Shown here piece after piece: positions 33,791 to 43,744 of a stretch of 64,000 nt of DNA. Origin of the DNA: Petrimonas sp. (lineage in GTDB: Bacteria; Bacteroidota; Bacteroidia; Bacteroidales; Dysgonomonadaceae); assembly GCA_012839475.1 (NCBI GenBank), contig DUNG01000023.1, forward strand, positions 186,001-250,000. The letters run 5' to 3'. Below the pieces are notes generated by a model. The model had not been told where the DNA came from, ran no database searches, and saw only the letters and a list, made by a program, of their open reading frames with translations. Each line of letters begins with the position of its first letter. The first letter of the stretch is position 1. Position numbers and translations under genes: made by a program.

Positions 33791-34469
33791 AAAAACGGAT
33801 AAATATCTTTATTATGAAACTGTTACTCGGCAATTGAAAGAGATGCTCCAAACATTGATGCAGGAGCCGTTATTTAAACCATTCTGTTTAGTGGGAGGAA
33901 CATCACTCAGTTTGCGATTAGGACATAGGAGGTCAGTAGATATAGACCTTTTCACCAACGTCTCCTATGGCAGTTTGGATTTTTCACTTTTCGAGAATTA
34001 CTTTGAGCGAAACTTTCCTTATTGCTCTTGTATCGACAGTACAGACATCGTGGGATTCGGTCGATCGTACTTTATCGGGCGTTCTAAAGCGGATGCTGTT
34101 AAAGTTGATTTGTACTATCGCAATGAGATATCGGATTCCCTTGAGGTAATCGACGGGATACGTATGGCCAGTATTCCCGACATAATCGCCATGAAAGTGG
34201 ATGTAATATCCCGAGGAGGACGAAAAAAAGATTTTTGGGATATACATGAATTACTGAACAGATATTCTGTACAGGAAATGTTTCAAATTCATCAACAACG
34301 ATATAAGTATACCCACGATAGAGAAGAAGTGATTACTGCTTTTGTCGATTTTTCTACTGCAGATGAAGACTTCAACCCTATTTGTTTAAAGAATAAGGCT
34401 TGGGAACTCGTAAAATTGGATATCGTGGAGGCGATTGATGAAATGGCGAAACAGAAGGCACCCAAATGA
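33783..34469 (+). CDS. AbiEii/AbiGii-type nucleotidyltransferase toxin
   Basis: 228 residues. The nucleotidyltransferase signature is G-G-T-S-L-S-L-R-L-G-H-R (38-49) followed by S-V-D-I-D-L-F (metal Asp53 and Asp55), as in AbiEii and MenT-like toxins. A later block is S-I-P-D-I-I-A-M-K-V-D and G-R-K-K-D-F-W-D-I-H-E-L. AbiE toxins modify a nucleotide-bearing target and give phage defence by abortive infection or growth arrest; MenT-like relatives act on tRNA 3' ends. It overlaps the antitoxin by 8 nt. AT-rich codon use suggests recent acquisition. Confidence 0.85.
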   Translation: MNKKTDKYLYYETVTRQLKEMLQTLMQEPLFKPFCLVGGTSLSLRLGHRRSVDIDLFTNVSYGSLDFSLFENYFERNFPYCSCIDSTDIVGFGRSYFIGRSKADAVKVDLYYRNEISDSLEVIDGIRMASIPDIIAMKVDVISRGGRKKDFWDIHELLNRYSVQEMFQIHQQRYKYTHDREEVITAFVDFSTADEDFNPICLKNKAWELVKLDIVEAIDEMAKQKAPK

Positions 34470-34625
34470 ATCAGGAGAAATAAATTACTTTGCCTTTCAA
34501 CGAGACAACCGCGGTTCCAACTGCCCCGCCCGTCCACAATACTCTTTATTGTCAGGTAGATTGGAGTCTGTAGATAATGAATTTAGACTCAAAGGATATC
34601 ACGTGGTGTCTCTATAATAGGGCGA

Positions 34626-34970
34626 TCAAGCGTCTTTTGGCTCTGTCGGCTCTTTGGGTTCTTTTGGCTCCTTTTCACGGAACGCGTCGGCCACTTTCCG
34701 GTAGTTCTCTTTCCACGCTTCGGCTACCGATCCGAAGAAGCTGCCCGCGCTCTCCCGGATCACGCTCCACCTCCCTTCGGTCATGCGTTCGTACTCCTTT
34801 AGCTTCGATGCCAGCTTGTCCCTCGTCTCCTTCAGCTTGTCCAGTTGCTCCCGGTACTCCTCTTTCTTGTCGTCCGCTATCTCGTTGGCTTTCTCCTCGA
34901 GTTTGTTAATCCTGTCGGCCAAATCATTTACAATTTGGTACGTTTTCTCTTTGAAGTCATCTTTTTTCAT
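34626..34970 (-). CDS. Small coiled-coil protein, sll1863-like stress family
   Basis: 114 residues, no signal peptide. Residues about 15-65 are a charged heptad-patterned coiled coil (R-I-N-K-L-E-E-K-A-N-E-I, E-Q-L-D-K-L-K-E-T-R). A second amphipathic helix has F-F-G-S-V-A-E-A-W-K-E-N-Y. The tail is an E-P-K triplet repeat. It resembles the sll1863-type stress-response proteins; function is unproven. It faces the toxin gene from the other side of a 156-nt spacer. Confidence 0.65.
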   Translation of the reverse strand: MKKDDFKEKTYQIVNDLADRINKLEEKANEIADDKKEEYREQLDKLKETRDKLASKLKEYERMTEGRWSVIRESAGSFFGSVAEAWKENYRKVADAFREKEPKEPKEPTEPKDA

Positions 34971-35159
34971 CGTAACTTGTGTTGATTTTGATTTCAGTAG
35001 GTAAACATTTCTGAAGGGGTTTGGTTCAAGGGCATCTTTTTCACCTTACGAATTTACCCTGCGAATAGATAGAGTGGACGCGATCCTTTGGAATGAAGAA
35101 AAAAGGGTCGAAATCGGCAATAAGCTTGAGGTAAAGCAAGCAAAATAGGGAGAATAGCG

Positions 35160-35167
35160 TATCTTTG
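35160..35167 (+). promoter_or_regulatory. -7 element upstream of adk
   Basis: TATCTTTG fits TAnnTTTG and lies 18 nt before the adk ATG at 35186. No TTTG at the expected distance is seen. The position supports the chosen start. Confidence 0.45.
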
Positions 35168-35185
35168 TAACTTATTTTACCATTT

Positions 35186-35767
35186 ATGTTGAACATTATA
35201 CTATTCGGTGCCCCAGGTTCAGGAAAAGGGACACAAAGTGAGAAGCTGATAGAGAGATATGAGCTAAAGCACATATCTACCGGGGAGTTGTGCAGGGAAG
35301 AGATCAGGGAGGGAACCGCGTTGGGTGCGGTGGCTGACTCCTACATATCCAAAGGGCACCTGGTACCCGATGACATCGTTATTGGACTGTTGGAAGATCA
35401 GCTGAAGCGATGCTGCACCAAGCCCGGTTTAATTTTTGATGGCTTCCCCCGTACGTTGGTGCAAGGTGAGGCGCTCGACCAGATGTTGGCCAAGTACAAC
35501 GAGCGGGTATCGATCGTACTCAGTTTAGAGGTTGATGAGGATGAGTTGATTCAACGCTTGCTCAAGCGTGGCGAAATGTCGGGTCGTTCTGATGATAACT
35601 TAGAGGTTATCGAATCGCGGCTGCGGGTATATCATGAGCTCTCGGCCCCGCTTAAGGAGTTTTACCGTAACCAGGGTAAACTCGTGGAGATAGAGGGTGT
35701 TGGTTCGGTAGACGATATTTTTGCCTCCATGGCGTCAGCGGTAGACCAACTGTTTGTAAAGGCATGA
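35186..35767 (+). CDS. adk: Adenylate kinase
   Basis: 193 residues, the short form without the long zinc-type LID. P-loop [12 protein letters not shown] site in H-I-S-T-G-E-L; the D-G-F-P-R-T motif; the LID arginine in [11 protein letters not shown]. Balances AMP, ADP and ATP. It overlaps obg by 4 nt (ATGA), so adk-obg-pgeF form one translationally coupled operon. Confidence 0.95.
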   Translation: MLNIILFGAPGSGKGTQSEKLIERYELKHISTGELCREEIREGTALGAVADSYISKGHLVPDDIVIGLLEDQLKRCCTKPGLIFDGFPRTLVQGEALDQMLAKYNERVSIVLSLEVDEDELIQRLLKRGEMSGRSDDNLEVIESRLRVYHELSAPLKEFYRNQGKLVEIEGVGSVDDIFASMASAVDQLFVKA

Positions 35768-36765
35768 CGGGAAGCAATTTCGTTGACCATGTGAAGATTT
35801 TTTGTCGTTCCGGGAGGGGGGGGGCCGGTTCTGCCCATCTCCGGCGGGAGAAGTTTGTTCCCAAGGGCGGTCCCGATGGTGGCGATGGCGGTGATGGCGG
35901 TGACATCATTTTGCGGGGCAACCGGAATTTTTGGACGTTGCTCCACCTTCGCTACCAGCGTCATATCTTTGCAGGGGACGGTGAGAGCGGTTCCAAGGCC
36001 AACCGGACCGGGAAGTCGGGAGAGTCGAAGGTCATCGAGGTACCATGTGGCACCTTGGCGTACGATGCCGAAACCGGGGAACACCTCTGTGACATCACCG
36101 ATCATGATCAGGAGGCGGTGGTCGTCAAAGGGGGACGAGGGGGCTTGGGTAACGTGAACTTTAAAACGTCCACCAACCAAACGCCGCGATATGCCCAGCC
36201 GGGTGAGCCCAGCGAGGAGCGGTGGGTGACCTTGGAGCTCAAGCTGTTGGCCGATGTGGGACTGGTGGGGTTCCCGAATGCCGGGAAATCGACCCTCCTC
36301 TCCGTGGTGTCGGCCGCGAAGCCTAAGATCGCCGACTACCCGTTTACTACCCTTGAGCCCAACTTGGGCATCGTCAGCTACCGCGACATGCAGTCGTTCG
36401 TGATGGCCGATATTCCCGGTATCATTGAAGGCGCTAGCGAGGGGAGGGGACTCGGGTTGCGCTTCCTGCGGCATATAGAACGCAACTCGCTGTTGCTCTT
36501 CCTGATCCCCGCCGATAGCGCCGATATCCGGGAGGAGTACGCTATTTTATATAACGAGCTGGAACAGTATAATCCAGACCTGCTCGACAAGAAGCACCTG
36601 CTGGCTATCTCGAAATCGGACCTGCTGGACGATGAGTTGATGCGGGAACTTCGCTTGCACCTGCCTGAAGGTATCCCCCACGTCTTTATCTCCTCCGTCA
36701 CGGGTTACGGCATCACGGAATTGAAAGACCTGCTGTGGCGGGAGCTTAACTCGGATGTTTTATGA
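35764..36765 (+). CDS. obg: GTPase Obg (CgtA)
   Basis: 333 residues. The glycine-rich Obg fold covers 1-160 ([26 protein letters not shown]), then a G domain with [13 protein letters not shown] and S-K-S-D. The protein stops where the G domain ends; neither the OCT domain nor the acidic tail of other phyla is present. Obg acts in 50S subunit maturation and stringent control. Coupled to adk and pgeF by 4-nt overlaps. Confidence 0.95.
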   Translation: MTGSNFVDHVKIFCRSGRGGAGSAHLRREKFVPKGGPDGGDGGDGGDIILRGNRNFWTLLHLRYQRHIFAGDGESGSKANRTGKSGESKVIEVPCGTLAYDAETGEHLCDITDHDQEAVVVKGGRGGLGNVNFKTSTNQTPRYAQPGEPSEERWVTLELKLLADVGLVGFPNAGKSTLLSVVSAAKPKIADYPFTTLEPNLGIVSYRDMQSFVMADIPGIIEGASEGRGLGLRFLRHIERNSLLLFLIPADSADIREEYAILYNELEQYNPDLLDKKHLLAISKSDLLDDELMRELRLHLPEGIPHVFISSVTGYGITELKDLLWRELNSDVL

Positions 36766-37586
36766 AACTGCACCCCGAACATAGTAATCTGCTTCTTTTT
36801 GACCTGTTGGATCAGGAAGGGGGCATCGTTCACTTCAGCACCACCCGCGAGGGGGGCGTGAGTCGCGGCGCCTTCGCATCGCTGAACACGGGTAATTTCT
36901 CGGACGATAGCCCGTTGAACATTCATGAGAACCGGCAACGTATCGCCCGGATGTTGTACACCCCGGTAGAGAACTTTATCATTCCCCACCAGACGCATAG
37001 CAACAGGGTGTTGACTGTCGATTCCGACTTCTTGAGCTTGAGTCGAACGGAGGCTGTTGAGGCGCTGTACGGGGTGGATGCCCTGGTAACGAACCAGCCA
37101 GGGGTGTTCTTATGTGTCACGACGGCAGACTGTGTTCCCATATTGCTGTACGATAAGGGGAGTGGGGCGATTGCTGCCATTCATGCAGGCTGGAAGGGGA
37201 CCTTGGGGCGTATCGTGGAGAACAGTTTTCGCGAGATGGAGCGGAACTATGGAACTTCTGCACGGGATCTGATCGTAGGGATGGGACCCGCGATTAGCCA
37301 GCAACACTACGAGGTGGGGGATGAGCTGGTCGAGGCGTTCCGGGAGGAGGGGTTTGACCTCTCCGATAGGGCGGTCAGTTACCGGGAGCCCAGTTCAGGC
37401 AAGTGCCACATTGACTTGACGGAGATCAACCGCCGGGAACTCATCAGGCTGGGTGTCCCCGAAGGCCAGGTAGGAATAAGTGGTCTTTGTACCTTTGAAA
37501 GGGAGGACCTCTTCTTCTCGGCACGCCGGCAAACCATCCACTCGGGAAGGATGCTCACCGGCATTAAATTGGAGGTTAGAGGTTAA
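36762..37586 (+). CDS. pgeF: Peptidoglycan editing factor PgeF (YfiH/laccase-domain family)
   Basis: 274 residues. The family's metal residues are in [15 protein letters not shown] and H-A-G-W-K-G-T. YfiH proteins hydrolyse wrongly built UDP-MurNAc-L-Ser (PgeF activity) and some show purine nucleoside phosphorylase activity; older labels say polyphenol oxidase. It is the last gene of the adk-obg-pgeF operon. Confidence 0.9.
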   Translation: MKLHPEHSNLLLFDLLDQEGGIVHFSTTREGGVSRGAFASLNTGNFSDDSPLNIHENRQRIARMLYTPVENFIIPHQTHSNRVLTVDSDFLSLSRTEAVEALYGVDALVTNQPGVFLCVTTADCVPILLYDKGSGAIAAIHAGWKGTLGRIVENSFREMERNYGTSARDLIVGMGPAISQQHYEVGDELVEAFREEGFDLSDRAVSYREPSSGKCHIDLTEINRRELIRLGVPEGQVGISGLCTFEREDLFFSARRQTIHSGRMLTGIKLEVRG

Positions 37587-37680
37587 ATGACGGAGTGGGT
37601 TTTCGTGAAATACTTTTTAATCCGGAAGATTTGAAGGGATAGATGACATAAATGGGTAGAGATAAATAAATCGGGTGAAG

Positions 37681-37719
37681 GAAAAACAAGGGGGCGAAAC
37701 CGTTACAAGTTTCGCCCCC
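37681..37719 (-). terminator. sodB terminator
   Basis: An 11-bp GC-rich stem (37690-37700 with 37709-37719) with an 8-nt loop is followed on the minus strand by TTGTTTTTC. It lies 33 nt beyond the sodB stop. Confidence 0.8.
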
Positions 37720-37752
37720 GATGTATGTTAGTCGTCAATCAACGTTCGCGCG

Positions 37753-38343
37753 TTAGGCGTACCTCTTACCTATGGCTTCCCAGTCGATGATGCTCCAGAG
37801 CTCCTTCAGGTGGTCTCCCCGCCTGTTTTGGTAGTCCAGGTAGTAGGCGTGTTCCCACACGTCGAAGCCCAAGATGGGGATTAACCCCCTGGTGATCGGG
37901 TTCCCGGCGCCGCCCTCCTTCTCGATGGAGAGTTTGCCGTCAGCGTCTTTCGCCAGCCATACCCATCCGGAGCCGAACAGGGCAACGCCGGCCGCGTTGA
38001 ACTGCTCTTTGAACTGCTCGAAAGAACCAAACTGCTCATTGATCGCTTTGGCTAAAGCACCGGTCGGTTCTCCCCCGCCACCCTTTTTAAAGGAGGTAAA
38101 GAAGAGGTCGTGGTTGTATACCTGTCCGGCGTTGTTAAAAATGGCACCATCGCTCTCCTTGACCACCGTGATAAGGTCGGCGTTCTCGAACTTCGTCCCC
38201 ACCGTTAACCGGTTCAAGTTATCCACGTAGGCTTGGTGGTGTTTACCGTAGTGAAACTCAATGGTTCGTTTGCTCATGACCGGCTCCAGGGCATCGGTCG
38301 CGTAGGGCAACGCTACTTTTTCAAATCTACTCTTCATACTCAT
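37753..38343 (-). CDS. sodB: Superoxide dismutase, Fe/Mn family
   Basis: 196 residues. Metal ligands are His31, His78, Asp161 and His165 (the last two in D-V-W-E-H-A-Y-Y). N-N-A-G-Q-V-Y-N-H and the F-G-S-G-W-V-W-L block are of Fe or cambialistic type. Protects against oxygen in an otherwise anaerobic organism. Follows ftsH by 66 nt on the same strand. Confidence 0.94.
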   Translation of the reverse strand: MSMKSRFEKVALPYATDALEPVMSKRTIEFHYGKHHQAYVDNLNRLTVGTKFENADLITVVKESDGAIFNNAGQVYNHDLFFTSFKKGGGGEPTGALAKAINEQFGSFEQFKEQFNAAGVALFGSGWVWLAKDADGKLSIEKEGGAGNPITRGLIPILGFDVWEHAYYLDYQNRRGDHLKELWSIIDWEAIGKRYA

Positions 38344-38409
38344 TTTATTGTTAAGTTTTTGTAATCACACAACGAATCTCCCCGTTGTTTTTATTGGAGG
38401 ATGCGGGCT

Positions 38410-40437
38410 TTATTGAGCAATCTCCTCCGTTGTAAAGGGAATTTCCGGCTTTGAGGCCTCATCTGTTTTATCACTTGACTCCTGATTGCTATCGAGGATC
38501 TCCTGCGCCCGCGATATCCATTGGCGTTTACCGAAGACATGTTCCAGGTCTTCGGCGTAGATGATCTCTTTCTCCAGCAATATTTGGGACAGTTGTTTGT
38601 GTCCTTCCGTTTTGTCACTCAATATCTGCTTCGCCCGTTCGTATTGCTCGGCGATCATTGCCTTCACCTCTGAGTCGATTAGCTCAGCAGTATCCTCGCT
38701 GTAGGGTTTTGAGAAGGCGAATTCCTGCCCGGATGAGTCGTAATAGCTCAGGTTAGGGAGCTTGTCGCTCATCCCCATGTAGGTGACCATCGCGTAAGCC
38801 TGTTTCGTTACCCGTTCCAGGTCGTTCATCGCGCCCGATGAAATTTGTCCCACGAATAGCTCTTCGGCAGCCCGTCCCCCCAGGAGGGCACACATCTCAT
38901 CGAGCATCTGCTCCTTGGTGGTGATTTGTCGCTCCTCCGGCAGGTACCAGGCGGCTCCCAGCGCTTTACCGCGCGGCACAATGGTGACCTTTACCAGAGG
39001 GTTGGCATGCTCCAGGAACCAGCTAAGGGTAGCGTGTCCTGCCTCGTGTATCGCGATGGTTTTCTTCTCTTCTTGCGTGATGATCTTGTTCTTTTTCTCC
39101 AGTCCTCCCACGATACGGTCTACCGCACTCATAAAATCCTCTTTCTGCACGAACTTCTTCTTGTTTCGTGCCGCGATGAGCGCCGCTTCGTTGCATACAT
39201 TGGCGATATCGGCACCCGAGAAACCCGGGGTTTGGCGCGACAGGAAATCCACGTCCACCGACTCGTCGATCTTGATAGGGCGCAGGTGCACTTTAAAGAT
39301 CTCCTTTCGCTCGTTCAGGTCAGGCAACTCCACGTAGATCTGTCGGTCGAATCGCCCGGCGCGCAGCAATGCCTTGTCCAGCACGTCGGCCCGGTTGGTC
39401 GCCGCGAGGATGATGACACCACTGTTGGAGCCAAAACCGTCCATCTCGGTCAGGAGCTGGTTGAGGGTGTTCTCCCGCTCGTCGTTCGAACTGAACCCCG
39501 TGTTTTTGCCGCGCGCCCTTCCCACGGCATCGATCTCGTCGATAAAGACGATGCAGGGCGCTTTCTCTTTCGCCTGGCGGAAGAGATCCCGCACCCGCGA
39601 TGCGCCTACCCCCACGAACATCTCCACGAAGTCGGACCCGGAGATGGAAAAGAAGGGCACGTTGGCTTCACCGGCTACCGCTTTGGCCAACAGGGTCTTA
39701 CCTGTCCCCGGAGGACCTACCAGGAGGGCGCCCTTTGGAATTTTACCGCCCAACTTGGTATAGGTGCCCGGGTTTTTCAGGAACTCCACGATCTCCTGTA
39801 CCTCCTCCTTCGCTTCGGAGAGACCCGCCACGTCTTGAAACGTCACCTTCTGGCTGGAGTCCTTATCAAACAGTTGTGCCTTGGATTTCCCCACGCTAAA
39901 GACGCCTCCGCTACCGGCACCGCCCCCTTGCATCCTGCGTAACATCCATACCCAGACGATGATCAGCAGGAGGAACGGTGCAAAGGTGAGCAGTATGCCC
40001 CATATCTCCGACGTGGTGTCGAAGCTCATTTCGATGTCGTACTTCTGCTCGCTCTTCACCTCTTCAATGAACTTGGAGATGGCATCGGCCGAAGCCCCTT
40101 TTACCTGGATAACCGGCGTTCTTCCCACGCGGTCGGCATCATCCCCGAACACGTGGTGGATGGACTCTTCCCTCACGATGGCTTGTGCGGTGCCCTTGTT
40201 GTTGTATACCACCAAGCTTTTGATGCGGTTGTCCCTCACGTACTCTTGGAAATCCGACCATTTGACCTCCTTCATCGTGGTATCTTGCCCAAAGAAGAAC
40301 ATCCCCATCAGCACCAGGAAGATGATGCCGTACACCCAGTAGGGGTTGAACGGTCTCTTGGCATTGGGGTTTCCCCCCAGGTTGGGACGTAGGGTAGGTT
40401 GTTTATCCTGTTTTTTATCTTTATTGCTGTTGCTCAT
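38410..40437 (-). CDS. ftsH: ATP-dependent zinc metalloprotease FtsH
   Basis: 675 residues. Two membrane helices (about 34-50 and 147-166) flank a periplasmic domain; AAA+ Walker A G-P-P-G-T-G-K-T (241-248), Walker B F-I-D-E-I-D, SRH with N-R-A-D-V-L-D[10 protein letters not shown]; peptidase zinc motif H464-E-A-G-H468. Degrades unstable membrane and cytoplasmic proteins. Preceded by rsfS (228-nt gap), the usual Bacteroidetes order. Confidence 0.97.
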   Translation of the reverse strand: MSNSNKDKKQDKQPTLRPNLGGNPNAKRPFNPYWVYGIIFLVLMGMFFFGQDTTMKEVKWSDFQEYVRDNRIKSLVVYNNKGTAQAIVREESIHHVFGDDADRVGRTPVIQVKGASADAISKFIEEVKSEQKYDIEMSFDTTSEIWGILLTFAPFLLLIIVWVWMLRRMQGGGAGSGGVFSVGKSKAQLFDKDSSQKVTFQDVAGLSEAKEEVQEIVEFLKNPGTYTKLGGKIPKGALLVGPPGTGKTLLAKAVAGEANVPFFSISGSDFVEMFVGVGASRVRDLFRQAKEKAPCIVFIDEIDAVGRARGKNTGFSSNDERENTLNQLLTEMDGFGSNSGVIILAATNRADVLDKALLRAGRFDRQIYVELPDLNERKEIFKVHLRPIKIDESVDVDFLSRQTPGFSGADIANVCNEAALIAARNKKKFVQKEDFMSAVDRIVGGLEKKNKIITQEEKKTIAIHEAGHATLSWFLEHANPLVKVTIVPRGKALGAAWYLPEERQITTKEQMLDEMCALLGGRAAEELFVGQISSGAMNDLERVTKQAYAMVTYMGMSDKLPNLSYYDSSGQEFAFSKPYSEDTAELIDSEVKAMIAEQYERAKQILSDKTEGHKQLSQILLEKEIIYAEDLEHVFGKRQWISRAQEILDSNQESSDKTDEASKPEIPFTTEEIAQ

Positions 40438-40665
40438 TGCTTTTGCTCTCTTCCTTTTCTAAAAAATGATAACATAGGGCGTTGACTTTATCTCACCTCG
40501 GCTATTGGTTTTGCTTTAACAAGAAGCGATAATACCATTTCACCATGACTATTGGATTTGACTATAACTGCTGGTGTTTCAGCGTAATCGTTGATTTTAT
40601 TTCATCATGGCCGAAAAAAACAGTTCAACGCTGTAAGGATGTAACAATTTTTCAAGGAATATGTT

Positions 40666-41040
40666 TTAATCGGCGGAAGGAATTCGCACGGCCCGTGCAT
40701 CCTGCCAAAGGAGGTCGATGTTGTAGAAGCTTCTCAGTTCAGGTAGGAATATATGCACGATCACGTTCCCGTAATCCATACCTATCCATTCTGCGTTCTG
40801 TTTGCCGTGCACGCGCAATGGGCGTTCACCCATGTTTTCCCAGACCATTTTTTCTACCGATTCGGCCAGTGCCGACACCTGCGTGGGGGTATTCCCCTCA
40901 CAGATCACGAAATAGTCACACACTGCCCCCGATATGCCTATCAATTCGATCGTGTTGATGTTCTTCCCCTTCTTCTCGTGAATTCCCTCAACAATATGCT
41001 TTAAAAGCTTGTTTTTAAAAAGTTCTTTTTTTTCTATCAT
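40666..41040 (-). CDS. rsfS: Ribosomal silencing factor RsfS
   Basis: 124 residues. Family motifs: the D-Y-F-V-I-C-E-G-N-T-x-x-Q-V segment, R-V-H-G-K-Q-N-A-E-W-I-G-M-D-Y-G and V-I-V-H-I-F-L-P-E-L-R-S-F-Y-N-I-D-L-L-W. Binds L14 (uL14) and blocks joining of subunits when nutrients are short. Upstream of ftsH. Confidence 0.93.
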   Translation of the reverse strand: MIEKKELFKNKLLKHIVEGIHEKKGKNINTIELIGISGAVCDYFVICEGNTPTQVSALAESVEKMVWENMGERPLRVHGKQNAEWIGMDYGNVIVHIFLPELRSFYNIDLLWQDARAVRIPSAD

Positions 41041-41107
41041 GCTTCTTTTTAAGATGGTTACTACTCATGCAGCGATACTTGCTTGTAAATGGGAGTAGTG
41101 CGCCCAC

Positions 41108-41139
41108 GTAAAAATACCCTGCCACTCGTGGGCAGGGTA
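41108..41139 (-). terminator. Terminator of the DUF1080 lipoprotein gene
   Basis: A 9-bp stem (TACCCTGCC at 41115-41123, GGCAGGGTA at 41131-41139) is followed on the minus strand by TTTTTAC. It lies about 34 nt past the stop. Confidence 0.75.
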
Positions 41140-41172
41140 CTATAGTGAATTCACTATCCCACGGGGGGAATA

Positions 41173-42441
41173 TTAAAGGGTTTGCAGCTTCAGGTTTCTC
41201 CAGAGTACCCGGATGCCTCCCCCGTCATGTATTTGCAGCGCGATGCGCCCTTGTGCCTTCCCAATCTTCTCATCCGTCAGGTCCACCATCTCTTCGCCGT
41301 TCAGCCACGTCTTCACGTTATCGCCTTCCACGCGAATCCGCATGGTGTTCCACTCGCCCTCTTTCAGGATGTCCTCTTTCTCGTCGGGAATCTGTACCAG
41401 CCACCCGCGCCCGTAAGATTCGTAGATGCCACCAGTATCGTGTCCTTTGGGTGCCACCTCTACCTGCCAACCGTTTACGATAACGCCTGGCTCGATAAAC
41501 GAGCGGAAGAACAGGCCCGAGTTGCCATCGGCCTCTTGCTTGAATTCCACCGTCAAGTCAAAGTTGTCGTAATATTCCCGGGTCGCGAGGTAGCCGTACT
41601 GCTTGTCCGGTCCACTTTCGCATATGAGCAGTCCATCTTCAACGTACCATTTCTCCGTGCCGTACGTTTCCCACCCGTGTAGGTTTTCCCCGTTAAAGAG
41701 GACAACCTCCTTGTTCACGCGGGGTAATTCTTTGATCTTAATGTTGCGGAACCAGGCTGCAGAACCATGGTCTTGTAGACAGATCACCCCTTTACGGGCG
41801 AGCCCATATTCGGGTGCATCTTCCCACTTACCACTGTTCTTGCGTTCAAACCAGTCTTCAGTCCAGGCTTCGAACTCGATTACCTTTTCGCCGTTCAGCC
41901 AGTGTTCTACATGGCCGTTATCGAAAACGATTTTGGAGTTGTTCCACTCGCCTGCCGGCTTGATAACGGTCTTTGCTGGGTCGGTCGTATACATCGCGTA
42001 GTCTGCCGCCGTTTTCTGCCAATCTTCCAGTGGCTCGGGAAACCCGAGGTCATCGATCAATTGGTATTCAGGTCCTGTCACGTAAGGAACTGCAAATTTC
42101 GGGTTCTCTACAACGTGGTACAGTACACCGCTATTTCCCCCGTCGGCGATTCTCCACTCCCAGGTCAATTCGAAGTTCTCGTACAGCTTTTCGGTTACGA
42201 TATAACCATGCTCATCGGCGCCTTCACCCTTGGCTTGGATCATGCCATCCTCCACGAACCAGGGGGCGGTGAGCTCTGTGCCGTTGTAATCGCGCCAACC
42301 GTTTAGCGTCTCCCCGTCGAACAGGAGTTCCCAACCCTCTGCTATTTCCTGCTGGGTGAGGGTATTATGTTTCCCACCAGTACAAGCAGTTACTAAAACC
42401 ATCATACTTGTAACAAATAATAAAAGAATTCTAGATTTCAT
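41173..42441 (-). CDS. Lipoprotein with two tandem DUF1080 (3-keto-disaccharide hydrolase-like) domains
   Basis: 422 residues; lipoprotein signal with V-L-V-T-A-C (Cys20). Domain 1 (about 32-235) and domain 2 (about 240-422) repeat the same layout: G-W-E-L-L-F-D-G-E-T-L-N-G-W / V-V-L-F-N-G-E-N-L-H-G-W, then W-x-V-E-D-G, G-Y-I-V-T-E-K-L-Y-E-N-F / G-Y-L-A-T-R-E-Y-Y-D-N-F, and W-L-N-G-E. The fold is a concanavalin-like beta-sandwich; some family members cleave 3-keto-glycosides. It stands alone with its own terminator, and a minus-strand TATCTTTG at 42492-42499 may be its promoter. Confidence 0.85.
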   Translation of the reverse strand: MKSRILLLFVTSMMVLVTACTGGKHNTLTQQEIAEGWELLFDGETLNGWRDYNGTELTAPWFVEDGMIQAKGEGADEHGYIVTEKLYENFELTWEWRIADGGNSGVLYHVVENPKFAVPYVTGPEYQLIDDLGFPEPLEDWQKTAADYAMYTTDPAKTVIKPAGEWNNSKIVFDNGHVEHWLNGEKVIEFEAWTEDWFERKNSGKWEDAPEYGLARKGVICLQDHGSAAWFRNIKIKELPRVNKEVVLFNGENLHGWETYGTEKWYVEDGLLICESGPDKQYGYLATREYYDNFDLTVEFKQEADGNSGLFFRSFIEPGVIVNGWQVEVAPKGHDTGGIYESYGRGWLVQIPDEKEDILKEGEWNTMRIRVEGDNVKTWLNGEEMVDLTDEKIGKAQGRIALQIHDGGGIRVLWRNLKLQTL

Positions 42442-42583
42442 CGTCTTTTCTTAAAAAGGATTGTTTTATACTGTAAGTCAATTACAAAACACAAAGATAT
42501 TAAAAGTAGATGAAAATGGCTAACTTTGCCCTGCGATAGTTTGTTAATTTCGCGGTTTTCAGGACTGGTTTAACTGTTTTGCT

Positions 42584-43606
42584 TTGAAAATTATCGATTT
42601 AGCGAAGGAATGGCGAGAGACTACCCCGGTTTTCGTGACGAGGGGAGAGGCGTTTTTTCCAGATGGTCAGGATTGGTTATCGATAGGACATACTTCCGTG
42701 GCCACGGTTGGTTTCTTTGACGGGGTACACGTGGGGCATCGCCACCTTATCGAGCAGGTGAAAGAGGAGGCACGACGCAGGGAACTTCCCTCCGTGGTGA
42801 TTACTTTCCCGGTGCATCCGCGGGAGGTGTTACAGTCGGATTATCGCCCCTTACTACTCAATGAGTTTGAGGAGAAGGTGTCGCTGTTGGCATCCACTGG
42901 CATTGATTACTGTATCAACCTGCCTTTTACCGAGGCTTTATCCCGGCTTTCGGCCGAGGAATTCATGCGTCGTGTGCTTAAACAGACCCTTCAGGTAGAT
43001 ACCCTTTTCGTAGGGTACGATCACCGGTTTGGGCGCGATCGGGAGGAGGGGTACGAGCAGTATGCCCGCCACGGCCAGGTGATGGGCATGAAGGTAGTGT
43101 TGGCTACCCGGTTCCCGCTGGATGAGGAGCGCAATGTCAGTTCATCTCTGATTAGAAGCTTGCTGCAAAGCGGGAACATCCAAGATGCCAACCGGTTGCT
43201 TTCGTATCGTTACACCCTCTCCGGGACGATTGTTCCGGGCAACCGAGTGGGGCGCACCATCGGTTTTCCCACCGCGAATATTCAGTTACGGGAACTTAAT
43301 AAGGTGGTACCTGCCAAGGGCGTTTACGCCGTTCGGGTTCAGTTGAAGGGTGATGAGGTCTTCCCGGGTATGCTATACATTGGAACCCGCCCCACGTTCA
43401 ACCAGGAGAGCGTGATTAGCGTGGAGGTGAACCTGTTCAACTTCGATGGTGACCTGTACGGCCAGTCGCTAAGCGTAGAGTTTGTCGATTTCGTACGTGG
43501 CGAAGTGAAATTCAATTCGAAGGAGGAGTTGGTCGCCCGCCTTCACCGCGATAAGGAGGAGGTAATGAAAATGGTGAGTGACTGTCTCCCGGCCTCTTTG
43601 CTCTAA
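42584..43606 (+). CDS. ribF: Bifunctional riboflavin kinase/FAD synthetase
   Basis: 340 residues if translation starts at the TTG at 42584; no in-frame ATG occurs before the conserved core, so a TTG start is likely. The N-terminal adenylyltransferase domain has T-V-G-F-F-D-G-V-H-V-G-H-R and the C-terminal kinase domain has G-R-T-I-G-F-P-T-A-N-I. It converts riboflavin to FMN and FAD. A TAACTTTG -7-like box sits at 42521-42528. No FMN riboswitch is seen. Confidence 0.93.
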   Translation: MKIIDLAKEWRETTPVFVTRGEAFFPDGQDWLSIGHTSVATVGFFDGVHVGHRHLIEQVKEEARRRELPSVVITFPVHPREVLQSDYRPLLLNEFEEKVSLLASTGIDYCINLPFTEALSRLSAEEFMRRVLKQTLQVDTLFVGYDHRFGRDREEGYEQYARHGQVMGMKVVLATRFPLDEERNVSSSLIRSLLQSGNIQDANRLLSYRYTLSGTIVPGNRVGRTIGFPTANIQLRELNKVVPAKGVYAVRVQLKGDEVFPGMLYIGTRPTFNQESVISVEVNLFNFDGDLYGQSLSVEFVDFVRGEVKFNSKEELVARLHRDKEEVMKMVSDCLPASLL

Positions 43607-43744
43607 AACCCCCCTTTCGCGCAATACCCTTTTTAAAAGGGCGGGTAATGATGAAGTTTGGTTACCCCCGTTTTGAGCCTTTAACTACAAATCGTCCAAC
43701 ATTTATAAAAGGTTAGACGATGATGAAGGCGTGGTTTTTTTACT

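Noticed and set aside
34511-34530. Weak match to the tRNA-Cys T arm, as a possible attachment site copy
   Set aside because: Only a short GCGGTTC-like core agrees and there is no integrase, so an att site is not supported.
38926-39942. A 338-codon open frame antisense to ftsH
   Set aside because: The ftsH reading is certain and the antisense protein has no domain-like pattern.
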